From positions 59,456,889 to 59,520,888 of the forward strand of contig CM049315.1 of NCBI GenBank assembly GCA_026874595.1: a DNA stretch of 64,000 bases, written 5' to 3'. This stretch comes from Sipunculus nudus (lineage: Eukaryota > Annelida > Sipuncula > Golfingiida > Sipunculidae). The notes under the pieces are model-generated. The model was not told the origin of the DNA, did no database searches, and saw only the letters and a list, made by a program, of their open reading frames with translations. Of the stretch, positions 23,401-32,445 are shown one piece after another. How positions within the stretch are numbered: position 1 is the stretch's first letter; the number at the start of each line of letters is the position of its first letter. The position numbers and the translations under genes are program-made.

Positions 23401-25028
23401 TGTCCATTTGTGGGTCTGTTTCCACTCATAAACCCTCATATCTGGGGAACTGTTTGATCGATCAGGAAATAAAATTGATACAAATGTAGCCCTTGGATTG
23501 CTTTATAACATACACAAAAATGGTGGCGCCACCTGTAACCATGTTTGCACAGTGTCCATCTGTTCATCTGCCTTGGGTTAAAATCACTCATATCTCTGCA
23601 GTGAATCGACTAATTCACCTGATATTCGTCATGTGTATACATCCAGGATAGCTTTCTTGATTTTATGACAGGTGGCGCCACCTACGTTCACGCTGATGAC
23701 ATCCAAGCTTATATCTCGGGAACCGTTTGACCGATCAGGAAATAAAATTTATACAAATGTAGCCCTTTGATAGCTCTGTAACATACACAAAAAATGGTGG
23801 CGCCACCTATAACAATGTTTGCACAGCGTCTGTCTGTTAGTCTGCTGTGGCCTAAAATTACTCATTTCTCTGTAGTGGTTCGACATAACTGCCTAAAATT
23901 TTGCAGGTTTATACATCGTGGACAGCTTTCTTGATTTTATGACAGGTGGCGCCACCTACATTCTAGTTAACGCTGGACACATCCAAGCTCATATCTCAGG
24001 AACCATTTGACCGATTGGGCCAAAATTGTGCATGTGTTTAGATCTCACATAGGTCTTTATCATACACAAAACTGGAGGGGTTACCTGCAAAGATTTTTGC
24101 ACAGTGTTTGTCTGTTTGTCTGCCATGGGCAAAAATCGCTCATATACATGTAGTTGTTTGACTTTTCTGCCTAAAATTTTGCAGGTGTATACAACTTGGA
24201 CAGCTTTCTGGATTTATGGTAGGTGGCACAACCTACATACACATTTAGGCTGCAGACATCCATGCTAATCTGCAACATACCTCACTCTATTTCCCCTTGC
24301 CACTCAATCCATGCCTCACTATCCGATTTTGGCAGATACATGTAGTCACTTGTCGGTTACCCGTATTCTAGTTTTAAAAGTTTACACATTTTTCTCTATT
24401 TTTGAGATATATAAATACAGACTAAATCTTGGCCTGTTGGTTAATCTGTTTGATGCTTCAGTTGAATGGGTATATACTACCATTCTGATGATAAAATTTC
24501 CTTTTGCGAATCTCTTCCCAGTCAGCTGAGCGTCATGACCCATGGGTCACTTGTTTTTTAATTCCTAAAAAGTTACTATATTATGTGGAAGTTACTATAT
24601 TATTAATGTTAAGTTTTTGCAGTTGCCAGTACTGTGAAAATCTTATGAATTTTTTTATCAGATGTTATAAACATAATTTTTGAGTTATAATAATTAATGC
24701 TACTATATGAATGGGATGATACCAAACTGATACTTAATGCTGTTATCTCATTGCAGCTGGAAAGACTGATACTTCAGCACAAGCAGTAACAGAAGCCAAA
24801 TCTGCTGCAGTTAAAGCAGAAGACAAAACTGTTGAAACAGCCAAACCAGCAGCCAAACCTTTAGGCCAACCAGAAACATCTGTCAAGACAGACAAGCTGT
24901 CCTTGACTCAAGAAAGCTCAAAAGAAAGCCAAAGTTGTGAAACTAAAAAGGTCAGCTCAGCAGACAAACTGCAGAGAATGGACTCTACAGGCAAGAATTC
25001 CACAAGTCAGGCATGTCAGATTATCTAA
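2196..25028 (+). CDS. Tandem-TIR-domain protein, 3' part (12 exons; 5' end outside window)
   Basis: Exons 2196-2366, 5830-5916, 6499-6675, 8150-8221, 8730-8846, 10399-10578, 16328-16451, 17796-17860, 18679-18861, 19888-19991, 20720-20940 and 24757-25028 join with consistent GT-AG sites and phases into 590 codons plus stop. Residues 1-86 are the back half of a TIR domain and its following helix. Residues 92-240 are a complete second TIR ([13 protein letters not shown] start, [36 protein letters not shown]). Residues 269-500 have no family I recognise and end in a conserved-looking [11 protein letters not shown] motif. Residues 501-590 are Lys/Ser/Glu/Ala-rich and end in CQII. TIR domains act as innate immune adaptors or NAD-cleaving enzymes; which applies here is inference. 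The first exon enters in phase 0 in mid-domain, so the N-terminus lies upstream of the window. Exon boundaries are my reading and not checked by transcript. Confidence 0.85.
2520..5745 (+). mobile_element. Degenerate L1-like LINE relic (endonuclease, RT, C-terminal zinc knuckle)
   Basis: Located in the intron between the first two visible exons. Recognisable decayed pieces, in order: endonuclease-like [14 protein letters not shown] (about 2600) and [20 protein letters not shown] (about 2960-3020); reverse-transcriptase-like NWRPIFLL (about 4340) and [17 protein letters not shown] (about 4470); a C-terminal [19 protein letters not shown] knuckle (about 5440-5500) and IYRYRCND with a C-terminal helix (about 5650-5720). 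Many stops and frameshifts show it is dead. About 300 bp at roughly 3590-3885 does not fit and may be a later insertion. Confidence 0.8.
5830..5916 (+). CDS. TIR gene exon: end of TIR 1 and linker helix
   Basis: 29 codons, phase 0 to 0, beginning [15 protein letters not shown]. It matches the end of a TIR domain (final strand LYIDI) followed by an amphipathic helix. The equivalent in TIR 2 is [12 protein letters not shown] in exon 10399-10578. The acceptor is TGTTGCAG and the donor GTAAGG. Confidence 0.85.
5917..8149. other. Introns around TIR 2 exons, no further gene seen
   Basis: Except for exon 6499-6675 this stretch is AT-rich intron. It has a short GT microsatellite near 7840-7855 and no recognisable repeat with clear ends. 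Confidence 0.5.
6499..6675 (+). CDS. TIR gene exon: start of TIR domain 2
   Basis: 59 codons, phase 0 to 0. It contains [13 protein letters not shown], the first strand and box 1 of a TIR domain, then [20 protein letters not shown], the first helix and second strand. Between them is an insertion of roughly 20 residues. The acceptor is ATTTCAG and the donor GTACGT. Confidence 0.9.
8150..8221 (+). CDS. TIR gene exon: TIR 2 centre
   Basis: 24 codons, phase 0 to 0, reading [20 protein letters not shown] and then LSAE. This is the typical TIR helix 2 / strand C segment (G-hh-x-D-I-x-x-G-I followed by a hydrophobic strand). The acceptor is CTTCCAG and the donor GTAAGG. Confidence 0.9.
8730..8846 (+). 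CDS. TIR gene exon: TIR 2 with putative catalytic Glu
   Basis: 39 codons, phase 0 to 0, beginning [15 protein letters not shown]. The Glu at residue 179 sits in the C-x2-E-L motif, the position of the catalytic glutamate in NADase TIR domains by family knowledge. The rest ([19 protein letters not shown]) is strand D and the following loop. The acceptor is ATTTTCAG and the donor GTAATT. Confidence 0.9.
8847..9480. other. Intron, GC-richer patch without recognised feature
   Basis: A moderately GC-rich stretch at about 9120-9480 opens a 63-codon frame on the - strand. I see no protein or tRNA-like similarity; it may be an old repeat. Confidence 0.4.
9490..10398 (+). repeat. Minisatellite duplicating the acceptor of exon 10399-10578
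   Basis: Degenerate units of roughly 28-32 bp (later ~60 bp double units) contain GGACTGTTACAGGTTGGGAT, repeated from 9490 to 9895. The same words form the true splice junction at 10391-10410 (GTTACAG | GTTGGGATGTT). The repeat is interrupted by a 466-bp MITE (9904-10369). Confidence 0.9.
9904..10369. mobile_element. MITE with ~50-bp terminal inverted repeats, 8-bp target duplication
   Basis: The left end reads CCTAAACACCCAAAACACTG then TGTTTTGGGTATGTGTGACG. The right end is its inverted, nearly identical copy (CACGTGGTGTTTCGTCACAG ... GTTTTGGGTGTTTAGG). It is flanked by TCACACAT at 9896-9903 and 10370-10377. It contains no coding capacity and sits 29 nt upstream of an exon. The superfamily is uncertain (hAT- or Mutator-like from the 8-bp duplication). 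Confidence 0.85.
10399..10578 (+). CDS. TIR gene exon: end of TIR 2; its 3' end seeds the micro-exon array
   Basis: 60 codons, phase 0 to 0: [16 protein letters not shown] (end of TIR 2), a helix, a Lys/Glu-rich linker ([15 protein letters not shown]) and finally [10 protein letters not shown]. The acceptor GTTACAG with the first exon bases GTTGGGATGTTG is itself copied in the upstream minisatellite. The last 30 nt with the donor GTAAGTGTC are copied about 50 times downstream. Confidence 0.85.
10545..14475 (+). repeat. Array of ~50 micro-exon-like units (CA tract + CAG | 30 nt | GTAAGT)
   Basis: Each unit of about 65-110 bp (mostly 66-75) holds a (CA)n/CATACA tract ending in CACAG, then 30 nt coding SLQINxMSYA, then GTAAGTGTC or GTGAGTGTC and TCACAGTCACAC. 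The first copy is the real end of exon 10399-10578. By eye the 30-nt part stays open in phase 0 throughout. Roughly two thirds to three quarters of units keep the GT donor; others read ATAAGT, ATGTGT or GTTATT. Long pure CA runs occur at 10820-11410. Confidence 0.95.
14476..14931. other. Intron with poly-G tract
   Basis: Contains a G-rich homopolymer run at about 14661-14692 and otherwise unremarkable AT-rich sequence. Confidence 0.5.
14932..15733 (+). repeat. Composite dispersed repeat, copy 1 (802 bp)
   Basis: Begins AGCTCAGCTGACTGATATTC and ends GCTGAGCATCATGGCGCATG ... CTACTTG, matching the ends of the copies at 21141, 33497 and 35628. Inside are diverged ACAGGGCACAAATC / GGACCTAGAA modules. 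Confidence 0.75.
15734..16327. other. Intron with diverged dispersed-repeat modules
   Basis: Contains phrases such as TTCAAGGTCACAGA and TGATGCATCTTATGAAG that recur at 34900-35080. No coding sequence is seen until the exon at 16328. Confidence 0.5.
16328..16451 (+). CDS. TIR gene exon: unrecognised region, part 1
   Basis: Enters in phase 0 and leaves in phase 1. It reads [20 protein letters not shown] and later [16 protein letters not shown]. No domain recognised; a hydrophobic strand (RIFVLDML) is followed by an acidic stretch. The acceptor is ACATTGCAG and the donor GTATAC. Confidence 0.75.
17014..17755 (+). repeat. B-type dispersed repeat module
   Basis: Starts TGTATCCGCCAAAAC ... TTTTGCAGATACTGTG and ends around TTGTCGACTACCCGTAATCT. 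The same start and end phrases occur at 23213 and 24355. It lies 40 bp upstream of the exon at 17796. Confidence 0.7.
17796..17860 (+). CDS. TIR gene exon: unrecognised region, part 2
   Basis: 65 nt, phase 1 to phase 0, reading (D)[20 protein letters not shown] and K. The phase matches both neighbours. The acceptor is TTTTACAG and the donor GTCAGT. It lies just after a B-type dispersed repeat ending near 17755. Confidence 0.75.
17861..18678. other. Intron, nothing recognised
   Basis: AT-rich, with no repeat boundary or additional exon that I can support. Confidence 0.4.
18679..18861 (+). CDS. TIR gene exon: helical region with Cys/His
   Basis: 61 codons, phase 0 to 0, starting [20 protein letters not shown] and containing [16 protein letters not shown]. 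It is rich in His and Cys and predicted helical by eye. The acceptor is TTGTGACAG and the donor GTGAGT. Confidence 0.8.
18970..19740 (+). repeat. Degenerate ~30-bp AT-rich tandem repeat with GTGAAT cores
   Basis: About two dozen diverged units carry words like TATAGGTGTAATTAATATAA and ACACAGGTGAATATAT. It lies downstream of exon 18679-18861, whose end and donor (CACACAA|GTGAGTTATAT) resemble the repeat core. Confidence 0.8.
19888..19991 (+). CDS. TIR gene exon: unrecognised region, part 4
   Basis: Phase 0 to phase 2. It contains [20 protein letters not shown] and [14 protein letters not shown]. The final AG joins the A that opens the next exon to make Arg. The acceptor is TACTTTGTAG and the donor GTCAGT. 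Confidence 0.75.
19992..20586. other. Intron with a truncated B-type repeat head
   Basis: At about 20093-20135 the phrase GTCCAAAGAAGTCGGGGAAT resembles the head of the B-type repeats. A short C run and an ATATAC tract lie near 20218-20250. Confidence 0.4.
20587..20719 (+). repeat. 33-36-bp repeat, 4 copies, ending at the acceptor of exon 20720-20940
   Basis: The units share ACTTTAATACA and GGTGTTTGTAGGTGTC. The last unit, GGTGTTTGTAG | ATGTCACTT, is the splice junction itself, so the acceptor and the first exon bases have been duplicated upstream. Confidence 0.85.
20720..20940 (+). CDS. TIR gene exon: W-L-C-x2-H module
   Basis: Phase 2 to phase 1. It opens [18 protein letters not shown] and continues with [20 protein letters not shown]. 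The acceptor is GTTTGTAG at 20717-20719; a downstream CAACAG at 20731-20736 would give the wrong phase. The acceptor and first exon bases are tandemly duplicated upstream (20587-20719). The donor is GTCAGA. Confidence 0.75.
21141..24553 (+). repeat. Composite dispersed repeat, copy 2 (3.4 kb, six A modules then B modules)
   Basis: Left end AGCTCAGCTGACTGAAAGTC, right end CAGCTGAGCGTCATGACCCA then TGGGTCACTTG. Six tandem A modules have GGACCTAGAA or a variant at 21260, 21598, 21934, 22270, 22609 and 22953, a period of 336-344 bp. Modules 2 and 3 are nearly identical, so expansion is recent. From 23213 on, B modules follow. Perfect GGTGGCGCCACC palindromes occur in several modules. Confidence 0.85.
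24757..25028 (+). CDS. TIR gene terminal exon: charged tail ending in CQII
   Basis: Phase 1 entry; codons run to TAA at 25026-25028. The tail is Ala/Lys/Thr/Ser/Glu-rich and low-complexity ([19 protein letters not shown] and similar). It ends STSQACQII, which fits a C-a-a-X prenylation box with Ile at X. The acceptor is CATTGCAG. A 3.8-kb intron filled by a composite repeat precedes it. Confidence 0.8.
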
Positions 25029-27727
25029 AGACCCTGTGAACAGCAGAAAATAATGTTTTACCAACTACACACATTATCCTCTCACCCTGTAAGCAGAGTT
25101 TAAGGAACCATCCATAATGCAAGGCGGTGACACGGCTATATGTGTGTCCATTCTAATTTCATATTATTTTTGTAATAGGATATAGAAATAAGTAGGAAAC
25201 TTAGAAGTAGTCAGCTTTGAAGGGTAAGGTATGTATTGAACTTTGCATAATCTGTTTTGTGGAGAGTGATTTCAGTGTATCCCCAGACTTGCATTATGGG
25301 ATACTGTGGTTACATCATGGCTGTCCACACAACTGGAGAAACTCATTTTGCAACTCAAAAAGCTGTCACTAGATTTGTTTTCATATTTTGTATGTGCCTA
25401 GGTTTGGGTCACAGGGTGAATCAAATTAAAATTGGAGAGTGACCTTGAATGAGTCCATTTTGGGTGAAAATGGTACAAAACCTTTAATGTCTCAAAAGCA
25501 GGGAGGCAGATTGACCTTAAATTTGGTATGAACAACTAAATAAAAAATATCTCCAGAATTCTCTGACTCAGATAGTGTGCATGTACTGTGGTTGGCTTCT
25601 TATTCGCTAGGCTGAAATTTTGCGAATTCTTCATTTTAAATGTTATACGAGGGTTTAATTTTTGCGATTGCACCAGAAACTATTAAAATCTAGTACAGTA
25701 TATTTTAAAGTAAGAATTAATCCTACAATACCTCACTAATTACTGGTTCAGTCAGTAACTTGTATCACAGTTGATATAGCCTCTGTATGACATGTTTTAC
25801 AAAAATTAATGCTAGATGTATGGGCTAGTTCCGATACCAGGCACAGTTTAGGTTGCTGATTAGGTTGTTTCTAGAGATCATCTAAGTTGATGGGACATCT
25901 TATTCCTGAGGGTTTCATATTTGCAATTATTTCACATTCACGAATATTGTGAAATTGAAACCCTCACAAATAAAAAGTAACCACAGTATATATATAGATA
26001 TGTGTCAGGATCAGAGCCCATTCAGCTTTGGGTAATTACTTCATGTTTGGCACCTTTAGCAAAATTCCTATCAAATTTTGATTTTGCTGGAATAGCATCA
26101 TCTGTTATTTGGAAATATTGACTTCTGCCAATTGATTATGCTTAGTATTATCTATTTTGCATTATGTCTGGTGTCACCTACAGGGCTTATGTATTTTCTC
26201 AATTACACGTGAAATTGGTGCAGACAGGATACCAAAACCTTGACTCTGAGAGCAGCCTTGATAAAGTATTATTGATTCTTTACAACTCATATCAAAGAAC
26301 ATATTTTCCAGGAATTGCTTTGCTTGTTTTCTGAAACTTGTAAAATCTTTGATAAATTCTTTTTAATTCAACGAGTCGTAGTGCCAAATATAACTTGACC
26401 TTATAAAATTTTAGTTACTGAGATTTCTCAGGATTAATGGCTTCATGGATTGTTCTGAAATTTTATATTCCCTTAAAAATTTGATAACTTTGTATGTTGT
26501 GTAAGACTTGTGGCGCCATCTGTGTGGTTGTCAATGGATAGGGTTCAGAGGATGGATCCTATGGCATCATCAGTGCCAGGAATTTATGGTTTTATAATTT
26601 TATGAAATTGTTATATTAGTGCCATGTGCTTAGTGATGTTGTTATAAAGTTATTTCTGCGATGAGATTGTTATGTCAGTGTTCTATCTACACAGAAATTG
26701 TTATTCCACAATATTATTGTTACATAACTGTTATATCTGTGTTACTATTGTTTCACCACTATGGGCTCTGTTAATTCTATTGTTATACACTAGTTTTTAC
26801 ATATATAAAAAAATGGTAGTAAAGACCTGTTGTTTCAATATTAAAATGTGTTATTAAACTGCTGTGATAGAAATAGTTGTACTGTTATTGCAATAATGAT
26901 ACTGTTACACTACAAGCATATCTGTTATATTCTCTTTTTACATTAATGATTTGCTTGTTATACTCTCTTGTAATGTCACTTTTATAATGTACTCTTGTTA
27001 CTCTGCTATATCTGTAAAATTGTTTTGGTACATTCCCTTGTTGCATTCTGTTGTCATGTGATGCAGACATGTTATCTTGTTACATCTCTGCATTATCTTT
27101 TGTCTCTTATGTCAGAGATGTCTTTGTTCTGTTTTTACATAAATAGTATGTCTGTAATGATATTGTCATGTGAGTATCATATATCCTAGGTGACATTTGC
27201 AAAGTCCCTCTCTGACTTTGAAATTAACATTTTTGTCCTGTTGCCCAGGCCTTCATTTAGATCTGCATTGATTCTGATATTTTTTTTCTTGCAGCATTGT
27301 CTCTTAAGTTCAGTTTTATGTGTCAAATTTGATGCAAATTTTGTCATAGAACATTCATTTTTTGCTCCTGTTTTTCAGATATTCAGGTATGTATATACTG
27401 GCAGAGTTCAGATCATAAGATAATACTTTATTTTATAAATCAGAAGAAAACTATAACCTGCAATATAGTGTTTATGATTATGATATTTTAATTGTGCAGT
27501 AGTAAAGCATTGACTCAGTATTTTGATTAAAGATGTAATTTTTCGTCAGGTTTGTGCAAATGTGTTCAGCATTTATATCAAACAGGGTAGTTGAAAGTGC
27601 ACCAGAGAATATACTCATATGTCATTTTGGTCATCACCAAATCTGCTGTTGGGTTTAAAACTTTATTATTACTTCTACATGATTTACACAGCAAACTCTC
27701 TGTAGAAAGTTTATTCTAGAAATGTTA
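25029..27727. other. 3' flank / intergenic, AT-rich, TTGTTAT-rich stretch
   Basis: Contains the likely 3' UTR of the TIR gene. B-type repeat phrases occur at 25440-25560. A degenerate TTGTTAY-rich tract lies at about 26600-27170. No coding sequence is recognised. Confidence 0.45.
25539..25544 (+). promoter_or_regulatory. Candidate polyadenylation signal of the TIR gene
   Basis: AATAAA lies about 510 nt after the stop codon. Another AATAAA is at about 25970. Which one is used cannot be told from sequence alone. Confidence 0.35.
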
Positions 27728-28076
27728 GGGCCAAAAAAAATTAAAGGTATGGTTCTCAGGCACCGCCCGCATCAATTTGAAACCCCCGCATCAAAAATTT
27801 TTATTTTGATTTTCAATAAAAACTTTGTGCTGCAAACAAAATTTTGTGCTGCTGCCGCTCCGACATTTCTTTCAAGAAGATAAAACCATACAATTTCCTT
27901 TGTTTTGTAGTGTTTTTATTTATTTAGTAAAATAAAACTGTTATTTTCATGCTTTTCCCTTATCATTTGACATTTTTATCGAAACATACCAGAAAATTTA
28001 AAATAAAAAAAGCGCCCGCCCGCATTGATTTCTGAAAAAAAGTGCCTGAGAACCATACCTTTTTTTTATTTTGGCC
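27728..28076 (+). mobile_element. PIF/Harbinger-like MITE, copy 1 (349 bp)
   Basis: Terminal inverted repeats start GGGCCAAAAAAAATTAAAGG, with GGTATGGTTCTCAGGCAC conserved at both ends. It is flanked by TTA at 27725-27727 and 28077-28079. A 3-bp TWA duplication with GG-starting ends is typical of PIF/Harbinger. Confidence 0.8.
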
Positions 28077-28417
28077 TTACTCCCTGAATTAATTGGATAC
28101 AAAAACATGTCTATTCATGGAGTCGGTGATGTAGGACTCACTTTTTTAGTGACTCGCACTAGGATTTGAGGGCCCTAGACTTGTACTCAGATTCAGAGGT
28201 TAGAACTGGAGAAATAAGGCTAAATCCATCTCAAGTCCAGTAAAAATCTCTGTAATTCTATAAGAATTTTATGCATGTGTGAAATACTAACAGAATACTA
28301 CAAAAAGACTATATACCAAGCCTTAGCTCTACATTGGGATCTAATTGTAATTAAACATTAAACTGATGATATACATATCACATACATGATATATATACAA
28401 TATATGTTATACAATAA

Positions 28418-28763
28418 GGCCAAAGAAAGGTATGTATCTCAGGCACTTTATTTCAGAAATCAGTGTGCAAGTGCCGGATTTATTTATTTATTTTTTTTTT
28501 ACTTTTGTTGTATGATTTGATAAAAATGTCATACGATCAGGGAAAAGCATAATAATAACAGAATTGTTTTGCTAAACAGGTAAAGCACTACATAACAAAG
28601 GAAATCTGATAGAAATTGTATTTTTTTTTCTTCTTGAAGAAATGTCTGAACAGCTGGAGCTCAAAATTGGTAAGTTTCTAATGAAAATAAAAAATTAAAT
28701 TTTTTTAATGTGGGGGGTTAAAATTGATGGGCACAGTGCCTGTGAACCATATCATTTTTGACC
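28418..28763 (-). mobile_element. PIF/Harbinger-like MITE, copy 2, inverted (346 bp)
   Basis: Ends GGCCAAAGAAAGG and ATATCATTTTTGACC, flanked by TAA at 28415-28417 and 28764-28766. The interior matches the reverse complement of copy 1 (for example GGGAAAAGCAT, AACAAAGGAAATC, TTCTTGA with GAAATGTC). The two copies therefore form a large inverted repeat 340 bp apart. Confidence 0.8.
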
Positions 28764-30725
28764 TAACAAATTTTTATTTGAAATTTCTTTTAATAAGGAG
28801 ATTTGTATTGTATTGGACTCAGACTTGGACTTGGGTCCTAAATGACTCAGACTCAAAGAAGGTGGACTACGACTTGAATCTCAAGGACTCTGACTTGGAC
28901 TCAGACTCAAGTAGCCTGGACTTAGACCTGCACCTGTGTTTGGAAGCTTTGCACTCAGCTAGGCCAACATCACTGTGAAGAGTTCACGTCTACATGATAT
29001 AAGACAATGCTCTTTGTTCTTGGTCGCCAGACGTATTAAAAAACTTGTGTGGGATGGGGCCTGGGTCTGGCTACACGTTTCATTCAGTGGTCAAGTTACA
29101 TGCATTCTAATCCAGTCCACTAACTCACTGCCTGCATATAGGTAGCATTACCAAATATGGTCACCGGGGCAAAGAATGTTTCAACTTATAGTAATAAGCA
29201 GGGCAAATAAAAGTTTTTGCTAAGTTTCTTTTTGATCATTCTCACTGACTGTTAATAATATAACATGTTTAAATAAAGCCTAAGTCTCACTGTCACAGAT
29301 CTGACCTTGGATCATCACAGATGCACTGTTAAGGACCATGCCTGGTGATATAGCCCTTGTGAGCTGTGAAGAGTCCGTGGCTTTGTCCATTGTCATCCTT
29401 CATGACCCTTGGTGATTGGTCTTGGTACGTCAAATTCCATGCAAGTTTTTAAATGTTTCAAACTTCCACAGAGCAGCCGTGGATGACACTGTCTTAATGG
29501 ATGTGCAGGATTGTGAAAGGTCAGCTTTCCGGCATTTGACATGAAATTTATCCATGGAAATCCAAAGCACTTCCATGAAAGTCCCTCCTAAGATCAACCT
29601 TCAACAAGGAAATCTGCACAATCTCTGTCATCATCCGTATATCGTCCATGGCTGAACATAGGAAGCCATTGCATCCCCTGATCTTGTCATACTCATCATG
29701 AAACTGTATGAAAGCTCCGTTGATGCCCCAGCAGTCTGTGGGAATATGTTCCATATAGCACATTCACTGTACTCGAATGGTGAGAAGCTCCCCTGACATC
29801 ATGACTGCTATCGTAAAAAATGCATGTTTTTCATGGAAGGTCTGTGAATACCTTGTCCTGGACTTCGCTGCCCATACACTTACAGAGTGACTTAGGCTTA
29901 AAATAGAACCCCCATGGATTCCTTGTTGTCCTTGCCTGTTCTTGGCAAGATCTAGTCCATCTGCAGGATAGATGGATTGAGAATAGACGGTGTTGACCTT
30001 CTTATTTTCTCAGTTAAGGAGAGATTTGTTTTCCAACCAGATTTGGACAACCTCAGTGCTACAAAGCAGTGACAACAAACTACCACCCAAACATCAACTG
30101 CCATAATAATTGTGTAAGGGCTCAGCCATTGACCCATTGCAACCAAGTCATATCATAAGTTCTAAATAATTGCTCCAATAATGAAATTTGCCCCTGGCAG
30201 CCATATGTCTGCACAAGCATTGTGTAGTGTTATAAATGTTACATGAAGAGTGAGAAAGGGGTATGGGGTTTGGCTTGCACAGACTTTATCTGTGCATTGC
30301 TGCTTGCATGCAGTGCTGTATAAAATGGGGATCCTTTTGTAGTTTATACCGTGTACTCTGACCAACAGGAGAGATTGGTCTTCTCTTTGTACCCTATATT
30401 AGTTTTTATACATGCTTAAGCCCAAGTCAGTGCATCTAGTTATTATCTATAGCACAGACTGGTGATTTATATGTTTGTATACTATATACACTATAGAGTT
30501 GGTAACTGCTGTTGACAGTACATGCAATATATGCAATATTTTTATTATCAGAGCTCAGTATGATATTCAAAATAATTACCTTTATCAATACATTTTTATT
30601 AGCCTTTTATGGAATTTATTAATACCATTTTGTAAACTTGTTAGTGTTCTTTAAATATACTCACCACTTATGAATAAATCAGAAAGTTGTTTTATTGCAA
30701 AGAGTTAAAAGACACATCTGGCCAG
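28764..30725. other. Intergenic, degenerate GACTCA/GACTTG repeat and an unrecognised frame
   Basis: At 28815-28935 there is a degenerate hexanucleotide-like tract of GACTTG/GACTCA. At 29548-29763 the - strand opens 71 codons (for example HIPTDCWGINGAFIQFHDEY), which I do not recognise; it may be a transposon fragment. Confidence 0.4.
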
Positions 30726-31153
30726 TAGTGGTGGGAATTGGTTTTAAAATCATAATCAATGATTGAAAAATAAAAACGACCGATGATCGATTATTTATTT
30801 GATATTATTAGTAATTTTATGTATTTTATATATTACCTTGAAATCTGCTGTATACTGGTACCTAAATATTGACCCCAGTGAACAACTGTGACACGTACAT
30901 CAGTTATCTGAATAAAACTATCAGTCCACCTATATCCAAGATCAACTTGCCATCAGTCAATTGTTGGCTGCACGTAAGTTTCCGTTTTGATTCTAATTGT
31001 AACTTTGTGTTCTTATATCTTTGACATGATTAATTTCTTGGCATGTTCATACATAATCCCTTTTAATGGATTATGCAAAAATGCAATCCATTTAATCGAT
31101 TTTGAAAGTAAATGATCAATCATCAATTTAATCTATTAATCGGCACACCACTA
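30726..31153. mobile_element. hAT-like MITE (428 bp) with perfect 8-bp target duplication
   Basis: Starts TAGTGGTGGGAATTGG and ends CGGCACACCACTA. It is flanked by CTGGCCAG at 30718-30725 and 31154-31161. Subterminal AATCGAT-like motifs occur at both ends. It is non-coding. Confidence 0.85.
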
Positions 31154-31161
31154 CTGGCCAG

Positions 31162-31999
31162 ATGAATCTTCTCTTAATCAGCTGTCCCAAGTTCTGTACA
31201 CTGACCAAGTGATCAGATGAAAGAGATACTCGCGGACTATGTTGAAATTAAAGGTGTATAATTCTTCTTTTGGAAAAGACATAGGGTTGTGATATATCTG
31301 CATTTCAAAAATTCCATTGTGATGTGTTTTTGTAATACCACAGAGTAGATTTATTTTCACAAAATGTTATTACATTTATTGGCAATAAATATGGCCTTTG
31401 TGTTTGACATCCACTGAAGGAGTTTGATGTTGTGTTTTAATTCTGTATGTGGAGTGGGATGGATGTCCATCCGGAGTGGAGCATTTAAACCATGCTGATA
31501 CCAGTTTGGCTTGTGCTGCTCCAGTTCTTAGGCTGGTAGTATTATGGCATGGGCAGTCTCCGTCCGTCTGTTAACCTTTGGTCTCAAAGTCATCAAGATA
31601 ACGTACTAGGGATACGATGAATTATTTATAAAACACAATATAAATATTTACCAATTTATTAGGCCCAACTTGAATAAGCCCTATATTAATCACCCTGTCT
31701 GTCTGTCCACAAATTTGTTTCTGGCTAAAACTGTAACTCTGAGTTGCCTTGACCGCGTATTAAATTCCATATGTGGAGAAAAAATAAAACACCAGATTTC
31801 TTAATAATGGGAGGATTGTTCTTAAAATCATAACAACCAAAGATCTAGGATAGTTGGTCCTAGTACAAGTTCAAAGATGGTAACATTGACCTTGATTTTC
31901 AAGGTGAAACTAGCTGAAATACAGCAGATTGTTGTAAACCCAATAACTACTGAAGTACTGAATCTTTTTTTCCTCAAGTTTGGTACACCTGTTGTTTAA
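31162..31999. other. Intergenic, nothing recognised
   Basis: AT-rich, with scattered phrases resembling dispersed repeats (CTGTCTGTCTGTCC at about 31698). No coding sequence seen. Confidence 0.4.
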
Positions 32000-32441
32000 A
32001 GGGGCCCAATCACCTATAAAGCATGTTGAAATAACACGAAAAATAGCGTCTTCCCTTAAGAAACAGTGTATATCAGGCGTGATCACAGGTGTCAACATAA
32101 ACACAGCGCGTGGGGCCATGTGCATGGCAGAGCCATAACATGTGTCAATCAGGAGATGCCCGACTGACTTGGCCCAAAAAAATGTAATACATATTCCTGC
32201 TGGCTAAACATCAGGAGTTGAGCCTTATATTCAGACCTCTGTTCACGTAGCCTTGTCATGGTAAACAGACACAAGTGGACTGTGTTTACCAACACACCGA
32301 GCCATAGCAAGGTGTTAAACAGCCAAGTGTGAGGTATGGAGACTGTGTGCTGGTATGGTTTTGCTGGGGAAACTTGTATAAAGCAAAACTGAACTGATAG
32401 TGTAAAAGAATAGGCATAGTTGTGCTCCTGATTATGTCCCT
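32000..32441 (-). mobile_element. TTAA-flanked MITE, copy 1 (442 bp)
   Basis: Ends AGGGGCCCAATCACCTATAA and CCTGATTATGTCCCT, between TTAA at 31996-31999 and 32442-32445. Reverse orientation relative to the copies at 42186 and 44237. TTAA duplication and purine-starting ends suggest Kolobok- or piggyBac-like origin; the assignment is uncertain. Confidence 0.75.
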
Positions 32442-32445
32442 TTAA

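Noticed and set aside
28724-28978. Acidic Asp/Ser-rich frame as a gene
   Set aside because: It is the translation of a degenerate GACTCA/GACTTG repeat and overlaps the end of a MITE.
32000-32441. A coding transposon
   Set aside because: No reading frame with transposase similarity; only short non-coding MITE copies.
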